DNA from: Acanthochromis polyacanthus | Lineage: Eukaryota; Chordata; Actinopteri; Pomacentridae | DNA: 64,000 bases | NCBI RefSeq assembly: GCF_021347895.1 | Contig: NC_067127.1 | Coordinates: 19,440,984 to 19,504,983, forward strand | Direction: 5' to 3' | In this document: one piece after another, positions 1-11,764 of the stretch | Layout of the letters: each line of letters begins with the position of its first letter | Numbering within the stretch: position 1 is the stretch's first letter | Notes under the pieces: generated by a model | What the model was told of the DNA's origin: nothing | Seen by the model: only the letters and a program-made list of their open reading frames with translations | The model's database searches: none | Made by a program: the position numbers and the translations under genes

Positions 1-555
1 CAAACAATGACAAACGCTGCTAAGACCGGAGCTGAGCTGTTTTCTAATGCTGACGGCTGCTAAAGGTTTATACTCAATCCCACAACTGAGTGAAGGAAAT
101 TTGAATTTTTAGTGATTTCTCTTTCGGAAAAGGGTCATAAATATCACAGGGATTTTTCAAAGAATAGAGCTCAAGAGTTCCATGTAGCTCCATGATAGCT
201 CTGAAAGATCTGATTTACTGTTAAGAAAGTAGTACAGACACTGTGTTATAATTGATGTACCTGAATGTAAAAACTAAAACTCTCCTCATACGTATCACTC
301 TTGTCATTTAAAAAATCAGCGAGAGAAACACTTCAGGACCACTGCACCCAGGATCGGAGTGGGACTCACTTTCAGCCCTGGACTTTCATGCGTCACCCCT
401 GCCCACTTTAGATCACGACCTATTACTATTAAAATCATGTAATTCTAGCCTTGCATGTTAAGTCTACAATAGCGCACTGTTCTGCAAAGTCTTGTAATTC
501 AGTGTGTTTTTCTAAAATGTTTCCAATCCAGTGCAAGTAAAGGTTGCTTCACAGT

Positions 556-1105
556 GTGGATCATAGACTGTATATATAGTGGACGTAGCATCTGGCTCCA
601 GAATTGAAGCCCACCCGGAAGTGCCAAAACTTGCAATATCACGCCGTCCGCTTGGGCTGGCTCCAAAAAGCTTTTGCTCCATAGACCCCAATTCATTTTT
701 GGAAAAAATAAAATTTGATAGACTGATTTTCTACAGCTCAGGATTTTTTTCCCGTTAGTTTTCATGGTCAAAATGAGAGATCAGGTGGCCGATCTTAAAA
801 TAAATCAATACTGAATTTTAAATAAATCGTTAAAGTTGGCGGAGCCAGGGGGCGTGGCTATACTTGATAGACGAGCAACAGAAGCCTCTGCGGTAAAATG
901 TGGGCGGGATAAGCGAGTTCTCAGCCAATCCTGCCCCTAGTTACTCTCCGGTCCAGTCTGTTTGATGATGCTTTTTACGTCACTGGCTCCAAAAAATCCA
1001 AAACGGCGACCAGGAAGTAGCAAAATCCGGGCTTCATTTTCTCGGCGTTGAAACCAACGGGTGACGTCACGGTTAGTTTACGCCTGGTGTGGATATATTT
1101 CAACA
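556..1105. repeat. Interspersed teleost repeat, degenerate MITE-like
   Basis: The block opens with an ACTGTATATATAGTGGACG-type end. It carries the phrases TGGCTCCAAAAA, GGCGGAGCCAGGGGGCGTGG and TTTTTACGTCACTGGCTCC, and closes near GGGTGACGTCACGG. This resembles a widespread teleost element with ACTGTATATA ends that I know by appearance only. No coding potential is seen. The boundaries are approximate. Confidence 0.5.
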
Positions 1106-1479
1106 TGAGTGCACATCTCCAAGATCATTCTTTACAACAATATCAGAATCTATGTCCTGTTCAAATAAGTGTTCAAGGATATCCAAACCTTAAAAATGGC
1201 ATAAAAGAAAAAATAAAAATATTAAATTAAAAAAATAAAATAAAATAAAAGGTGTTGCCCTTTCTAATAACACTATCATCTCTTTTTCCTCTGCAAGGAA
1301 ACAGTTACATCACAACTTAGATTTCACAAATATGAGAACATCAGTTAAAGGGCTCATCTCCATCATTACTCTTTACAACATCACAATGTCCTTTTTTTGC
1401 AATATCAAATATCAAGCAAATTAGTGTTCACAGATATCTAATCATCATGAATAAAGAATAATTATTGTTCCGTGTACGG

Positions 1480-1715
1480 TCCGTGACCGGCCCACCGGGA
1501 ATTGTCCCAGTCCTCCTGATTAGCCACCCCAGGCCTGACTGCACCTGTTTTTAGCCTTTTTTTAGCCTTTCTATTTTTAAAAGTCTTTGTGTATTTTGTT
1601 TTTGTAATACTGTCTGATTTGCTGTATATGTAACCTGTTTTTGTTGTTCATCTTGTCGTATGCTGCAAAATGAGAAGTAGTTCTCAACTAACTTTCCTGG
1701 TAAAATAAATGTAAA
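1480..1715 (+). repeat. LINE-type 3' tail
   Basis: The segment ends in TTTCCTGGTAAAATAAATGT followed by A-rich DNA. That is the usual shape of the 3' end of a fish non-LTR retrotransposon. No ORF remains, so the family cannot be named. Confidence 0.45.
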
Positions 1716-1807
1716 ATAAAAAATAAATTAAAAATGTAAGTAATTAGCACTTTTTCTTCTAATCCATTCATTTACATATATTTTTTTTTGTATTTGGCCC
1801 TAGTAAA

Positions 1808-2165
1808 TGGATAAATCCATCCATTATCTACATATCTAATCCTCATTAGGGTCACCGGGGAGCTGGAGTCTATCCCAGCTGACTTAGAGTGAAGGCAAGA
1901 GACACCTTAGACAGGTCAGCAGTCTATCACAGGGCTACATATACAGACAGACAATCACACTCACATTCACACCTACAGATAATTTAAAATCACCAATCAA
2001 CCTCAGCATGTTTTTGGTCTGTGGGAGGAAGCCGGAGAAAACCCACACATGCACAGAGAGAACATGCAGACTCCATGCAGAAAGATCCCGGGAACGCCGG
2101 GACACGAACCGGGATCTTTTAACTGCATTGCAAAAGTGCTAATCACCAATCCACCGTACAGCCCA
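1808..2165. repeat. Common teleost repeat (ATCCATCCATTATCTA type)
   Basis: It starts with ATCCATCCATTATCTACATA and contains GGAGCTGGAGTCTATCCCAG, TTTTTGGTCTGTGGGAGGAA and AGAACATGCAGACTCCATGC, all hallmark phrases of a very abundant fish repeat. A tRNA-like B-box relative (GGGACACGAACCGGGATC) lies near its end. The small ORF read through it is an artefact. Confidence 0.65.
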
Positions 2166-3142
2166 AAATGAATAAATGTTATTTTAAAAAATGTTGCACA
2201 TTTCCTATCCGTTGCCGACCTGCTTGCATGCAGTATAAAATGCAGCATGAAGACTGAGGGAGGTAAAGGATGCTCTATATTTTTTCTATCTTTTTCCTGT
2301 CAAATCCCATGATAAAAACAAAACAAGCTGAGGTCCATCCTACTAATCACTCCTGCATGATCTCATCCCTGTCATCTTCTGTCCACAACTTCATTTGCAG
2401 AGCATTGGTTGGTGTTTTCACATAAACTCTTTATTTTGCAGCATTTGAATGCCTCTGTTTTGGGGATTTCAACTCCTATCAGCAGCTATCCACTGCTATG
2501 TGGGTCAGCCCTAAAACGTTGTTTGAAGATACATCCTCAGAAACATTAAAGCAGCGAGCAGAGCTGCAGAACCCAGCCAGAAATCCCACTGGGCCCATCC
2601 ACCTATTCAACCATCCCACAGCGCAGCACTACTCCCTCTTACTGTCTCTCTCTGTGGTGTTGTGTCTGTGTTTTCTTTCTATTCTCTAAAATGCATTGAT
2701 CCAGTTTGTGTAGCACCCTACCTGCAAACTACCCACTGGCCAGTGTGCTAGCTGACTCCTCTGAGCCATACACTTTCACTGATGTCCAAAAACTATTAAA
2801 AACACAGCGGTGAGCCACACTGTTGCCCTGGGTGACGTACGAACACGGGCAGGTTGTTTGAATCAGTCCTACAAACACCACTCTGCTGCCTTTACCCAGA
2901 AATGTGCGTTAAATCCAAGGCTAAAAATCCCAACAGACACATGTCGGTTTGGTTCTTTTCATGGGATTAGTCAGAAATAAGAAAAATCATCACCATCCTT
3001 ATCCTTTAATCAGTGGGTGAAGATTTTATTATCCAGCACTGATGACAAAATACTGCGTGCAGAATATTAAAATAGCTCTGCCTGATAGAAGGTGGAGGTT
3101 AATGAGTTTATTCAGCATCAGCATTGTCACAGTCTACCTTTA

Positions 3143-4150
3143 CACTGGAAAAAACGCTGCTCTCAAAACAAGAACAAAAAACTAATTTCAAGGAACTTTT
3201 ACTCTGAAATAAGTGAAAAAAATCTGCTAACAGAACAAGTGAAAACAGCTTGGTAAGATTTCTTGAAATAAGATGTGATGTTTAGAATACTGAGATCTTA
3301 AAATTAGCTGGGAAAACTTATTTGAAGCTATATTTAACCAGGATTGTCAAGCTTTAACCTAAAATATGCCAGACATGCTAAAAAAACAAAACAGTTTTTT
3401 ACTCAAAAACAGATTTTTGCTTTTATGTAACCTCCTAATTTGAGATGTTTTAACCCTCTTGTTGTCTTCATTTACAGGCACCAAAAAATATTGTTTCCTT
3501 GTCTAAAAAAAAATCCCCAAATTCAGCAAAAAAATCCCCAAATTCCTGAAAATTTGCAAAACCTTGAGGAAGAAAATTCCAATAATTCCTTAAAAGTGTC
3601 CCTTAAAGGTTTAATTTTAAAATAATCCCCCAAATTTGGCAAGAAAATTGTTGTAAATATTTTCAAAAAATGAGTAAAAATCTTCCACAAAATCCTAAAA
3701 ATATCTGAAGTGATTACATGTATATCAGTAGAACTTCTAATATTTTCTTTAAGAACATTCAGATTTGTAAATGTTCTTAAGAAACATTTTTAACATTTCT
3801 TTTTTTCCACCACAAATTTTCAAAAAATTCCAAAAAATGTTGAAAATGTGCACATCAGAAGTTTCACTGTGAAAATATATATATGTTTTTTTTTTTCCAC
3901 ATTTCCAAACTTTAAAAGGGATCAATTTTGACCCGCAGGACGACATAAGGGTTGAACTTATTTTGAGTTTTCTTTTAAAATTCAACTCAAAACAAGATTA
4001 TTTGAAGATTGTTTGACCTGTCTTAAAACAAGTCCCTCCATCCTGCTGAAATGTCTCCTGTTAAGTGAATTTATCGTAAATCAAGTCAGGATGAGATATT
4101 CTGACTAAAATTACCAAATAGATTTGGTAAGATTTTGAGTTTTTGCAGTG
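3143..4150. mobile_element. CACTG-ended MITE, copy 1, split by a nested insertion
   Basis: The ends are inverted: CACTGGAAAAAACG on the left and TTTTTGCAGTG on the right, flanked by TA. The internal A/T-rich text is the reverse complement of the copy at 6412-6886, for example the AACCTCCTAATTTGAGATG segment. A second element occupies 3451-3954, so about half of this 1-kb span is foreign to the MITE. Confidence 0.7.
3451..3954. mobile_element. piggyBac-like MITE nested in the CACTG MITE
   Basis: The left end is TTAACCCTCTTGTTGTC and the right end is GACGACATAAGGGTTGA, forming inverted CCCTY..RAGGG termini at a duplicated TTAA-like target. Compared with the uninterrupted sibling near 6610 (ATGCATTAAACTT), the target was a TTAA. 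That site and the CCCT ends fit the piggyBac superfamily. A diverged sibling lies at 18808-19184. The MRCFNPLV-type ORF here is repeat-derived. Confidence 0.65.
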
Positions 4151-4244
4151 TACACAGTGAAGTGAGGGTATTTAGTTTCTTACCAGAGCTGCTTGATAAA
4201 TTCTGCTGAAAGATCTATTGTTACTGTCCTTTCCAAGTCTGTAG

Positions 4245-4305
4245 GAGCCGACTGGAACAGACGACAGCTTCGATTGAGGAATGACGCCAAGAAACCCGTA
4301 TCGTT
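4245..4305 (+). CDS. spmip7: spmip7 internal exon
   Basis: Acceptor CTGTAG at 4239-4244, donor GTAAGT at 4306. Reads ADWNRRQLRLRNDAKKPVS and leaves two bases (TT) to be completed by the next exon. Confidence 0.6.
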
Positions 4306-7300
4306 GTAAGTTTTCAGCAACCAGCTTCTATCATCCTTGTGTTACAGAGTTTTGAAGCATCTGTACTTCCTCATTACTTTCAGCTGCAGTGGATGTCCGA
4401 GGTCAGGTCAGATCCCTCTATACACGTGAGTACTTTGTGTCTGAAAGTGCTGTGCGGTTGTTTTAGGCCCTTTGGATGTTTGATCAGCCCCTGATTTACT
4501 CTGCTGCTTGATAATGACCAAAAACACACAGACAGAGTCAGAAAGAAGCATCTTCAGAAACAAGAACAGTGTGGGGTCACGTGGAAGCATTTTCTCTTCA
4601 GCTTTATTGCAGAGCTTTTGTATTTGCTAATAGGCTCCTTCTCTGAGAGCTGATGCTGCGTGTGTGGGTTCTCACACATTTACAGAGGTACCATTGGCTC
4701 CGAGAACATGGAGAACATTGACAACACGGATGAAGACTTTCACCCGCTGACCCTGAAGAGGAGCATCATACCTCCGTACACACCTACAGCGCAGTGAGAC
4801 ACGTTTATCACACACACACATTCACTTCTCCAGAGCTCTTTTCCCTCTTCATAATAGTTTTTATTACCCTCTTGGTAACTAAAATGCCATCTTGAAGGAG
4901 CTCCTATTTCTATCTCACTAACCCTAGCACATTCTGATGCAAACTTCTGTTTCTGTATCAGTCGAAGCACCATCCCCGGCTATGCAGGCAAGGCTTCCTA
5001 TTCTAACTGTGCTGCTGCAGTCTCTGTCCCAGATGTGTCCCATCTTACTTGCTCCTCTGGGTGAGTCTAACAGCAGCTTGTATGAAGCCTGCAGCGCGTG
5101 ATTAATGTTGTCATTATCGTCATTTTTTAAAAGAAACGTTCTGTTTTTATTGCCACACAATCTGCCTTCCTTCACCCATCACTGCTCTTATGTCTTCAAA
5201 ACACATTATTTGTGAATGAGTTTGAGATACAGGGCAAGAATTATCACAAGTGTCCACTGGAGGGCAATCCACTGACATCAGGTTGTACTCTGGCTGCACC
5301 ACGCAGATGAGTCGGTGTTTTAATGTCACTGCGTTTGAGAATGAACTGCAACTCCGAGCAGCTAATACCAACATTACAGTCAACTTAGAAAATAAATAAT
5401 CTAAACTGTCCGATTTACATCTTTCTGACTGCACTGCACACACACACACAAACGCATATAAAGTGCACATATATAATTAATATATTTCTATGATAATGCT
5501 GTATTCATGTACATATTAATATTATTATTATCATATGAGTCTTTTGATGCTTTGGCAGCATTATTTCCTGACACTTTCATCCCAGTAGCCCCCATTGTAT
5601 TGAATTGAAATGAACAATTTTACCAAGAAAATTAATGTCATTGCTATTTATTGCTCGTAAAGAAGAAGAAAATTTTTTAGTCAAGCAGGCCTTTTGCACA
5701 GAGTAAGGCCTGCCTCAGAGAATCAGCCAGGTGTCTGGGATCAGACCAGAATCCTCTGAATCCTACGACTTTAAATCTTGAGCGAACAAGGCGCTGACAA
5801 ATCCTCACAGAGATTTACCATGAGATCAGTCACAGTGTTAACTCGCCAAGAGAGACATCTTTCAGCTTAATTATGTTGATACAAATCACAGGAGTGGGGA
5901 TTGTAATGCGCGGTGGTACAAAAAGCTCCAAAAACTAATTCTGTCACATTGAAAAATGAAATGAAAGAAAATAAAACCACTATATGGAAATAAAAAAGCA
6001 AAAAATGAGGACAGTTAGAGAGAAATGGGCAAACAAGATGAACTATATCACTATAATTTACAGTAGAAAAATGAATAATCACGATTATCTAATGTTCTTT
6101 ATTTACTTTGTCTTTTCTTCTTGTGCTTATATGTATGTGAGTGGCATTGCTGTAAAGCTTTGCAGGTATCTGCATCAGCCAACTATATGTTATTTATTGC
6201 ATGAGCGATCTGGTGACATACAGGCTAATGGGCAGTTGGAAAAGGCTGCAGTAATTGGAAATGTTAAAAGCAGATGGAAAAACAAACAAACAATGGATGT
6301 CATTCCTGAAGACAGACAGGTAGGAAATTTGAAATCTTGGAAAACTGGAGAGGAAATTAAAGTTCATTTGAGAATAAAACAATATTAAGACTGTTTGCAG
6401 AGGAGATAACCCACTGCAAAAAGTCTGTTTGTCTTATTTTTAGTCAAAATGTCTCATCTCACTTGGTTTAAGATAAATTAAATAAACAAGTGACATTTCA
6501 GCAAGATGGAGGGACTTGTTTTAAGACAACGCATCTTAAATATCTTGTTAAGTCAAACAACCTTGAAATTATCTTGTTTTGAGTTGTATTTTACAGGAAA
6601 AAAGTTTAATGCATCTCAAATTAGGAGGTTACATAAAAGCAAAAATCTATTTTTGAGTGAAAAACTGCTATTTTTTTATCATGTCCGGCTTATTTTAAGA
6701 CACCTAAGCCTGACACCTAAAATATAGCTTAAAATAAGTTTTCCCAGCTAATTTTAACATCTCAATATTCTAAATATCACATCTTATTTCAAGAAATCTC
6801 ACCAAGCCATTTTTCACTTGTTCTATTGCACAGATTTTTCACTTATTTCAAGGTGAAAGTTTCTTAAAATAAGTTTTTTTCCAGCGCTTTTTACTGCAGA
6901 TTTCACATTTTTTAAAAATTAGCATCAACGGTATATGAAAATGTTGTATTTTAGGCGGACACAAAGTCAGCGCAACATTCAAAATATCAGTATATGTGAA
7001 TGAAAATGATAAGTGCTTTCACATATCTGACTGTGCAGAGCAAACGCTGCTCCACTCTGGGAGCTGGCTGTCTGTTAAGGAGGTGGAAACCTGTTTCCTA
7101 GTTGGGCCCCAGTTTAGCGAACTTTACCGGCTTTTGGAACAGGCATCTCCAGATGGCTGAATCCAGAGCAGCTCGTGGTAATGGTGGTTTTTCACAACCC
7201 AGATCCATTTTCCTGGAGCCTGACACCCCCAGAGATCTGTTTCCTCTGCTGATTAGGCTGGCCTCCCATATTTTTTCCCCAAAACAAAAAAAAGACAAGC

Positions 7301-7663
7301 ACTTGGATTGATTAACTGTCTGCCGCAACGGTCAGACGTATCTGGGATTTTTGCTTGCCAAAGCTTGCTCATTACTCAAGTGCCTTTGGGTATTTTTCAA
7401 GTGTCAGTCTTCGTTTTTTGATGTTTCACTATGAAGATTAGAGTGGGGGTTTTTGGATTTTTTTACATCATCAAAAATGACCTGTAATGTAATGAGTCCT
7501 ATAAATAGTTTCATGTTTCCACAGGACAATCAGAGAATCATGGAGGTCTGCGTTTGGTCACGCGGCGCCCCTCTCCCGAATGCTGACCACCGTGAAGCCC
7601 TGCAACCCCTTCCTGAGACCTGAGCTCCCTGCCTCACGGAGAGGCATTAGACAAAGCAGATGA
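4245..7663 (+). CDS. spmip7: Sperm microtubule inner protein 7 (SPATA48-like), 3' part of gene
   Basis: Five exons (4245-4305, 4390-4425, 4686-4793, 4962-5060, 7525-7663) join in frame through canonical splice sites. All internal junctions are phase 2. They give about 147 C-terminal residues ending in a TGA at 7661-7663. The peptide has the short, proline-marked motifs of sperm axoneme microtubule inner proteins: SGQIPLYTGTIGSENME, PPYTPTAHRSTIPGYAGK and FGHAAPLSRMLTTVKPCNPF. No transmembrane or signal segment is seen. The family packs inside doublet microtubules of sperm flagella. The name rests on these motifs plus position: in human, SPATA48 lies just upstream of IKZF1 on the same strand. 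Exons for the N-terminal two thirds were not found, and lie upstream of the window or in unrecognised short exons. A CACTG MITE sits in the last intron. Confidence 0.7.
4390..4425 (+). CDS. spmip7: spmip7 36-nt micro-exon
   Basis: Acceptor CTGCAG before 4390, donor GTGAGT at 4426. It encodes GCPRSGQIPLYT across its junctions. A second AG six bases upstream (exon from 4384) also keeps frame, so two residues may be optional. This is too short for ORF finders. Confidence 0.6.
4686..4793 (+). CDS. spmip7: spmip7 internal exon
   Basis: Acceptor TTTACAG, donor GTGAGA at 4794. Encodes GTIGSENMENIDNTDEDF followed by HPLTLKRSIIPPYTPTA, ending in phase 2. Read without splicing it meets a stop at once. 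Confidence 0.7.
4962..5060 (+). CDS. spmip7: spmip7 internal exon
   Basis: Acceptor TGTATCAG, donor GTGAGT at 5061. Encodes HRSTIPGYAGKASYSNCAAA and then VSVPDVSHLTCSSG. The STIPGYAG signature is typical of microtubule inner proteins. Confidence 0.7.
6412..6886. mobile_element. CACTG-ended MITE, copy 2 (uninterrupted)
   Basis: It begins CACTGCAAAAAGTCTG and ends AAGTTTTTTTCCAGCG. It is the reverse complement of the outer parts of the copy at 3143-4150 and lacks the nested piggyBac-like insert. It lies in the last intron of spmip7. Confidence 0.65.
7525..7663 (+). CDS. spmip7: spmip7 terminal coding exon
   Basis: Acceptor TTTCCACAG ends at 7524. The exon reads TIRESWRSAFGHAAPLSRML and then TTVKPCNPFLRPELPASRR, with the stop TGA at 7661-7663. 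The 2.5-kb preceding intron carries repeats. Confidence 0.7.
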
Positions 7664-7891
7664 GAAAGTTTTGAAGGTGTCAGTTTCCTATTTATGCCAT
7701 TCAATCTGTTTATATGAATACGCCTATAATGATGTGATGTCAGTGAGTGATTCAGAGTGAGTTGGAGAATAATGAGATGCCCCATTATCATAATTTCCTT
7801 GATTTAGATGAGTGGTTTTCTAACTCTGGGTAGCGAGCTTTTGCATTGTCCTCTTAAACATTTGCTCTCTCACTGACTCACTCGCTCACTG

Positions 7892-7988
<97 letters not shown>

Positions 7989-9260
7989 CAGCCCACACAC
8001 TGCCTCTGTCATGAAGGGCAAAGAGGGACAAAAGGAGAAAATATTTGAGGGAAATCAGGATTTTGTGCACTCCTGTTACACACCTGACAATGTAAAATCG
8101 ATGGCAGGTATAATAGAAGGATTATAAGAAACATTATCTTATTCAAGCTTATTAGCTCAGCAAGTCCATATTAAATACACCCTGCAGTCAGCACTGCACA
8201 AATCATTTAGAGGTTTTAGTTTTCTGTAGATGTGACTGTAATGCAAATCGTCATTATTATGAAGTGCCTGGCAGCTACAGCTTTATGTCTCTGTGGTTAG
8301 TGCCGCTTCACGCTTAGACAGGAAATAGGGATGAGCTGGTTTTCCTGTTTCTCTTCATCTATAGTTTGTTTAGATTTACATTTCACAAGGATTTGTACTT
8401 GAGCACACAGTTGATTTGTGTGACTTAAAGGTTGTGTGATCACTAATGAACACGTCTGAATTCTCTTCTATTTACTTCCATTAATGGGGCTATTCGGTAT
8501 CTTAGTATCGCACCTAACTGAATAAAACTGGGAGATAAAATAAAAAGAAAAGACAACACTGATTCAAAAACACAATCAAATTGGCAAACTTGGAAGCTGA
8601 GATGCTCAGTTTTAACTGTTCAAACTTAAAAAATGGAGTGAATAGATCCTACATTTCCCACAATGCAGTTCAGTAGTATCTTTTAATAAACATGATCGGG
8701 GTTTTTTCACAGCTACAGAAGTCTGTGGCTGCAGCTCTCCACTATTTTAGTAATTGAGTTGTCCACCTATTATTCCATCAGTTTAGTATGCTTTGTTTTC
8801 ATTAAAAAGGACAACAATTTAGGACAACAAATCTAAAAATTATTTATTGCTTAAATTGCATATCTCCATACCTAAAGAGTTCAGAGAAGGCAGCAGCTCT
8901 CAGGGCAAAGTTATCCTGCATGACAGGCAGAATGGCACACAGCCCCCTTCACAGTTAAGGTGAGGATATATGTACTAATCTGGTAGGCACACAAACAAAT
9001 CGTCGCTTTGAGGCCAATCTAAACCCCTGGATGAAAAGGATAGCAGTGGACACCACAGACATGCATTTGTTGTTATTCTGCTGGGGGCAGTAACAAGCAT
9101 GCTTGCTAGTAGTGTTCATGTGCAAAACACACAGTTGCTGACCTATTGTACATGTAAGAAACAAAGTTCTCCCAGCAGAGTACATGAGGGTCCACTGGGG
9201 TCCATGTGATGTCAGTTCCATCATTACTTGATGTCCATGCAAATATACACATTTTGTTCG
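7664..9260. other. Intergenic, no gene seen
   Basis: Apart from the GT microsatellite, nothing coding is supported. A ZNF143-like ACATTTCCCACAATGCAGT occurs at about 8650 without a nearby gene start. Confidence 0.5.
7895..7986. repeat. (GT)n microsatellite
   Basis: About 46 uninterrupted GT dinucleotides, just past the last spmip7 exon. Poly-valine/cysteine and poly-threonine/histidine ORFs across it are artefacts. Confidence 0.97.
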
Positions 9261-10205
9261 TGTTACGGCCACTGGTGATTGTGTGTTGTCTCGCTTCTGT
9301 GGTGGATTTTTTTGGGCCTTTCTATAGGGAGCTGTGGCTGGTTTGAGAGCCTCTCCAGAACCCCAGCAGTCATCTCAGTTAATGTGTCTGGAGCTGAACA
9401 TCTGTAATCCAGCCTTTGTTCTCCCTGCCTCCTGACCTGTCTGATTGGGCCACCACCCACCTTCATCCAACCAGCCACAGCCATCATCACACCTGGAGAG
9501 TATAAATCTGCAACCAAACTCTCATTCAGGGTGGCTGGGATTTAATGTGACCAGTTCGCCGTAGTCCTTAGGTTTCGTAGCCCCTGAGGGGTTTCTACTC
9601 AGAAATTAGAGCTCCTGTTAGCAGCTGACTAATTCGGTGAGAAGCTACTTGTGTCTTGAGTGTGCCCTGTAGCCACTCAGGAGTGGTGATTAGCATGTTA
9701 TGTCTTGTTGGAAATGTCTGTTTTGAGACACTAGTTTTATTTAGTTAATTATACGCACTTGATACCCATTTGTATTAGCTCCTGGTGTTTGTGGTGGGTG
9801 TTGCTACTGTGCAAGGAGTTTAGTTGTTTTGTTTTTGGTCAGCTAGTTTGAGAATTGTTAGCCTTTGTTTGGTTTTATTTTGTTCTTTGATTTAGCAGCA
9901 TCCACCAGCCTTGTTTTCCGTTGTTTAACCATTTTTTTTGGTTACTTCTGTCACTGAGCAATAATTCGCTTTACCAAACTAAATACATCTGATTGTTTCT
10001 GTTACACCCATCTGACTAGCTGTGTTGTTTTTATATTATTGCTGGTATCTAAATCACCTTTACTATGTCTTACAGGTGACCAATCTGCCGATTAACATCA
10101 CAGCTAGCTTAGCTTCAGTTTTCCAGCTTCGCTGTCAGTGTTTTACATTATAATAAATGTTGTTGGCAGAGTGTGGCTCCTGTACTTGGTCGGTACTTTT
10201 GTAAC
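9261..10205 (+). mobile_element. Possible solo LTR
   Basis: The segment starts TGTTACGGCC and ends TTTTGTAACC, giving short inverted ends. It has a TATA-like GAGTATAAATC near 9498 and an AATAAA near 10151, in the order expected for an LTR. No matching target duplication or internal retroviral genes are visible, so this is tentative. Confidence 0.3.
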
Positions 10206-10672
10206 CTCCATCTCAACTAGCAAGCGCGATGATTTACGTTAAATGCTGACATTAATGCTACCCTGTGTCAGGTTCACTCTGTGGTGTGAAAACTGTGACT
10301 GGATGCTTTCTGTGGCATTGCAGAGGCGATGATGCTGTACTGTTGGAAAAGGCTTGGTTAGTTTTACAGCAAACACACCACAACAATGCAATCACACAAC
10401 ATGAATAATCCCTAACTCTGGGCCCATTTTGTGGTGTACCCCTGCTTGTCTCTTCTCTTTCCCCTATTTTCTTTCTCTTTCTCCATTTTGCAATCCACAG
10501 TGAAGCTGTATATAGTAACAACACAACTTCAACGCCAAGAATATATAGATGTTTTTAAGTGATCAATTTAGAAATGGTTTCATTATTACAGAAGACACAC
10601 ATGCTTTCAAGCAGTGTTGGCAACTAATTTGCAAAATGTAATCAGTTATAGTGTAATTACCTATGTTCTTTT

Positions 10673-10815
10673 CTGGCTTTATTATACAGGACATTGGAGA
10701 GAGACAGGATAGTGTGGAGAAGAGTGGGGGAAGGGCCATGGGCTGGATTCGAACCACTGTGTTGGGGACTATAGCCCCTGATTATGGGTCACCATAAACA
10801 GCTACCAGGACGCCC
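10673..10815 (-). repeat. tRNA-derived SINE fragment
   Basis: It contains GGAGAGAGACAGGATAG and GGGCTGGATTCGAACCACTG. The latter is the reverse complement of a Pol III B box (GGTTCGAATCC). This matches the tRNA-tailed SINE family seen again at 48784-48953. Confidence 0.55.
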
Positions 10816-11414
10816 TAATCACCTCACTTTAATAGTTATTCCACCGCAAAATTAATGACAATAGTTACATTATTTGTTACTTCAGTTTGACTACTGAGTT
10901 CAGCTCTGTCAATGGTGCCTTTGAAAAACTTGAAATCCTTCACAACTAGACTTCACGTATTCTAAGATCAAAAAGTTCTGGGACTGTTTGTTATGCATGT
11001 GAATGGAGTCTGGAGTTTGTGTCGTCAAAAGTTTTACTGTAACGCCGTGAGTATCTGAAGGAGTACATGCAGCATGAATAACCCAAAATGTGGTGCAATG
11101 CAATGTGGGTGATCCTATGTGCCTTACGCCTGGTCACTTATTATTTCCACACACCCTAATCCCCACATTTGACTACCTGTGATTTCTCTGTCATCCCCAA
11201 ATTGAAATTCAAGTCAAAGGAGCACCTCTTTACCAGCTTGTTACAGATGGTGTTTGACATGTTTATGTAAAAGGACTTCAAGTGTTGCAGAAGTGCTGGG
11301 AGCTACAGAATGAGACTAAGTTGACGAAGATAGCAGCCAAATTTAAAACAGATATGTATGGATTTTTATAGGCACAGACTCTGCACATTTTGATCAGAGT
11401 TCACAATCTCAACA

Positions 11415-11764
11415 CACACTACAGTTCAAAAGGTTGGGGACACGCAGGCAGTTTTATCCTTTCCATAAAAACTCACACTTTTATTCATAGTTGCACAAGA
11501 GTTTTCTAATCATCAGTTAGCCTTTCAACACCATTAGCTAACACAATGTAGCATTAGAACACAGGAGTGATGGTTGCTGGAAATGTTCCTCTGTACCCCT
11601 ATGGAGATATTCCATTAAAAATCAGCTGTTTCCAGCTAGAATAGTCATTTACCACATTAACAATGTCTAGACTGGATTTCTGAGTAATGTTATCCTTATT
11701 GGGAAAAAAACTGCTTCCTTTAAAAAATAAGTACATTTCTAATTGACTTTTGAACAGTAGTGTA
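11415..11764. mobile_element. Tc1/mariner-type MITE, copy A
   Basis: Left end ACACTACAGTTCAAAAGG, right end GACTTTTGAACAGTAGTGTA. Shares the interior TTTTCTAATCATCAGTTAG and CTATGGAGATATTCCATTAA with copies at 14479 and 34552. Ends are TA-flanked and inverted. Confidence 0.75.

Noticed and set aside
7102..7311. Possible extra spmip7 exon around 7110-7160
   Set aside because: There is an acceptor-like TTTCCTAG, but the required phase meets a stop at once; skipping it joins 5060 to 7525 perfectly.
7897..8127. Poly-valine/cysteine ORF
   Set aside because: Translation of a GT microsatellite.
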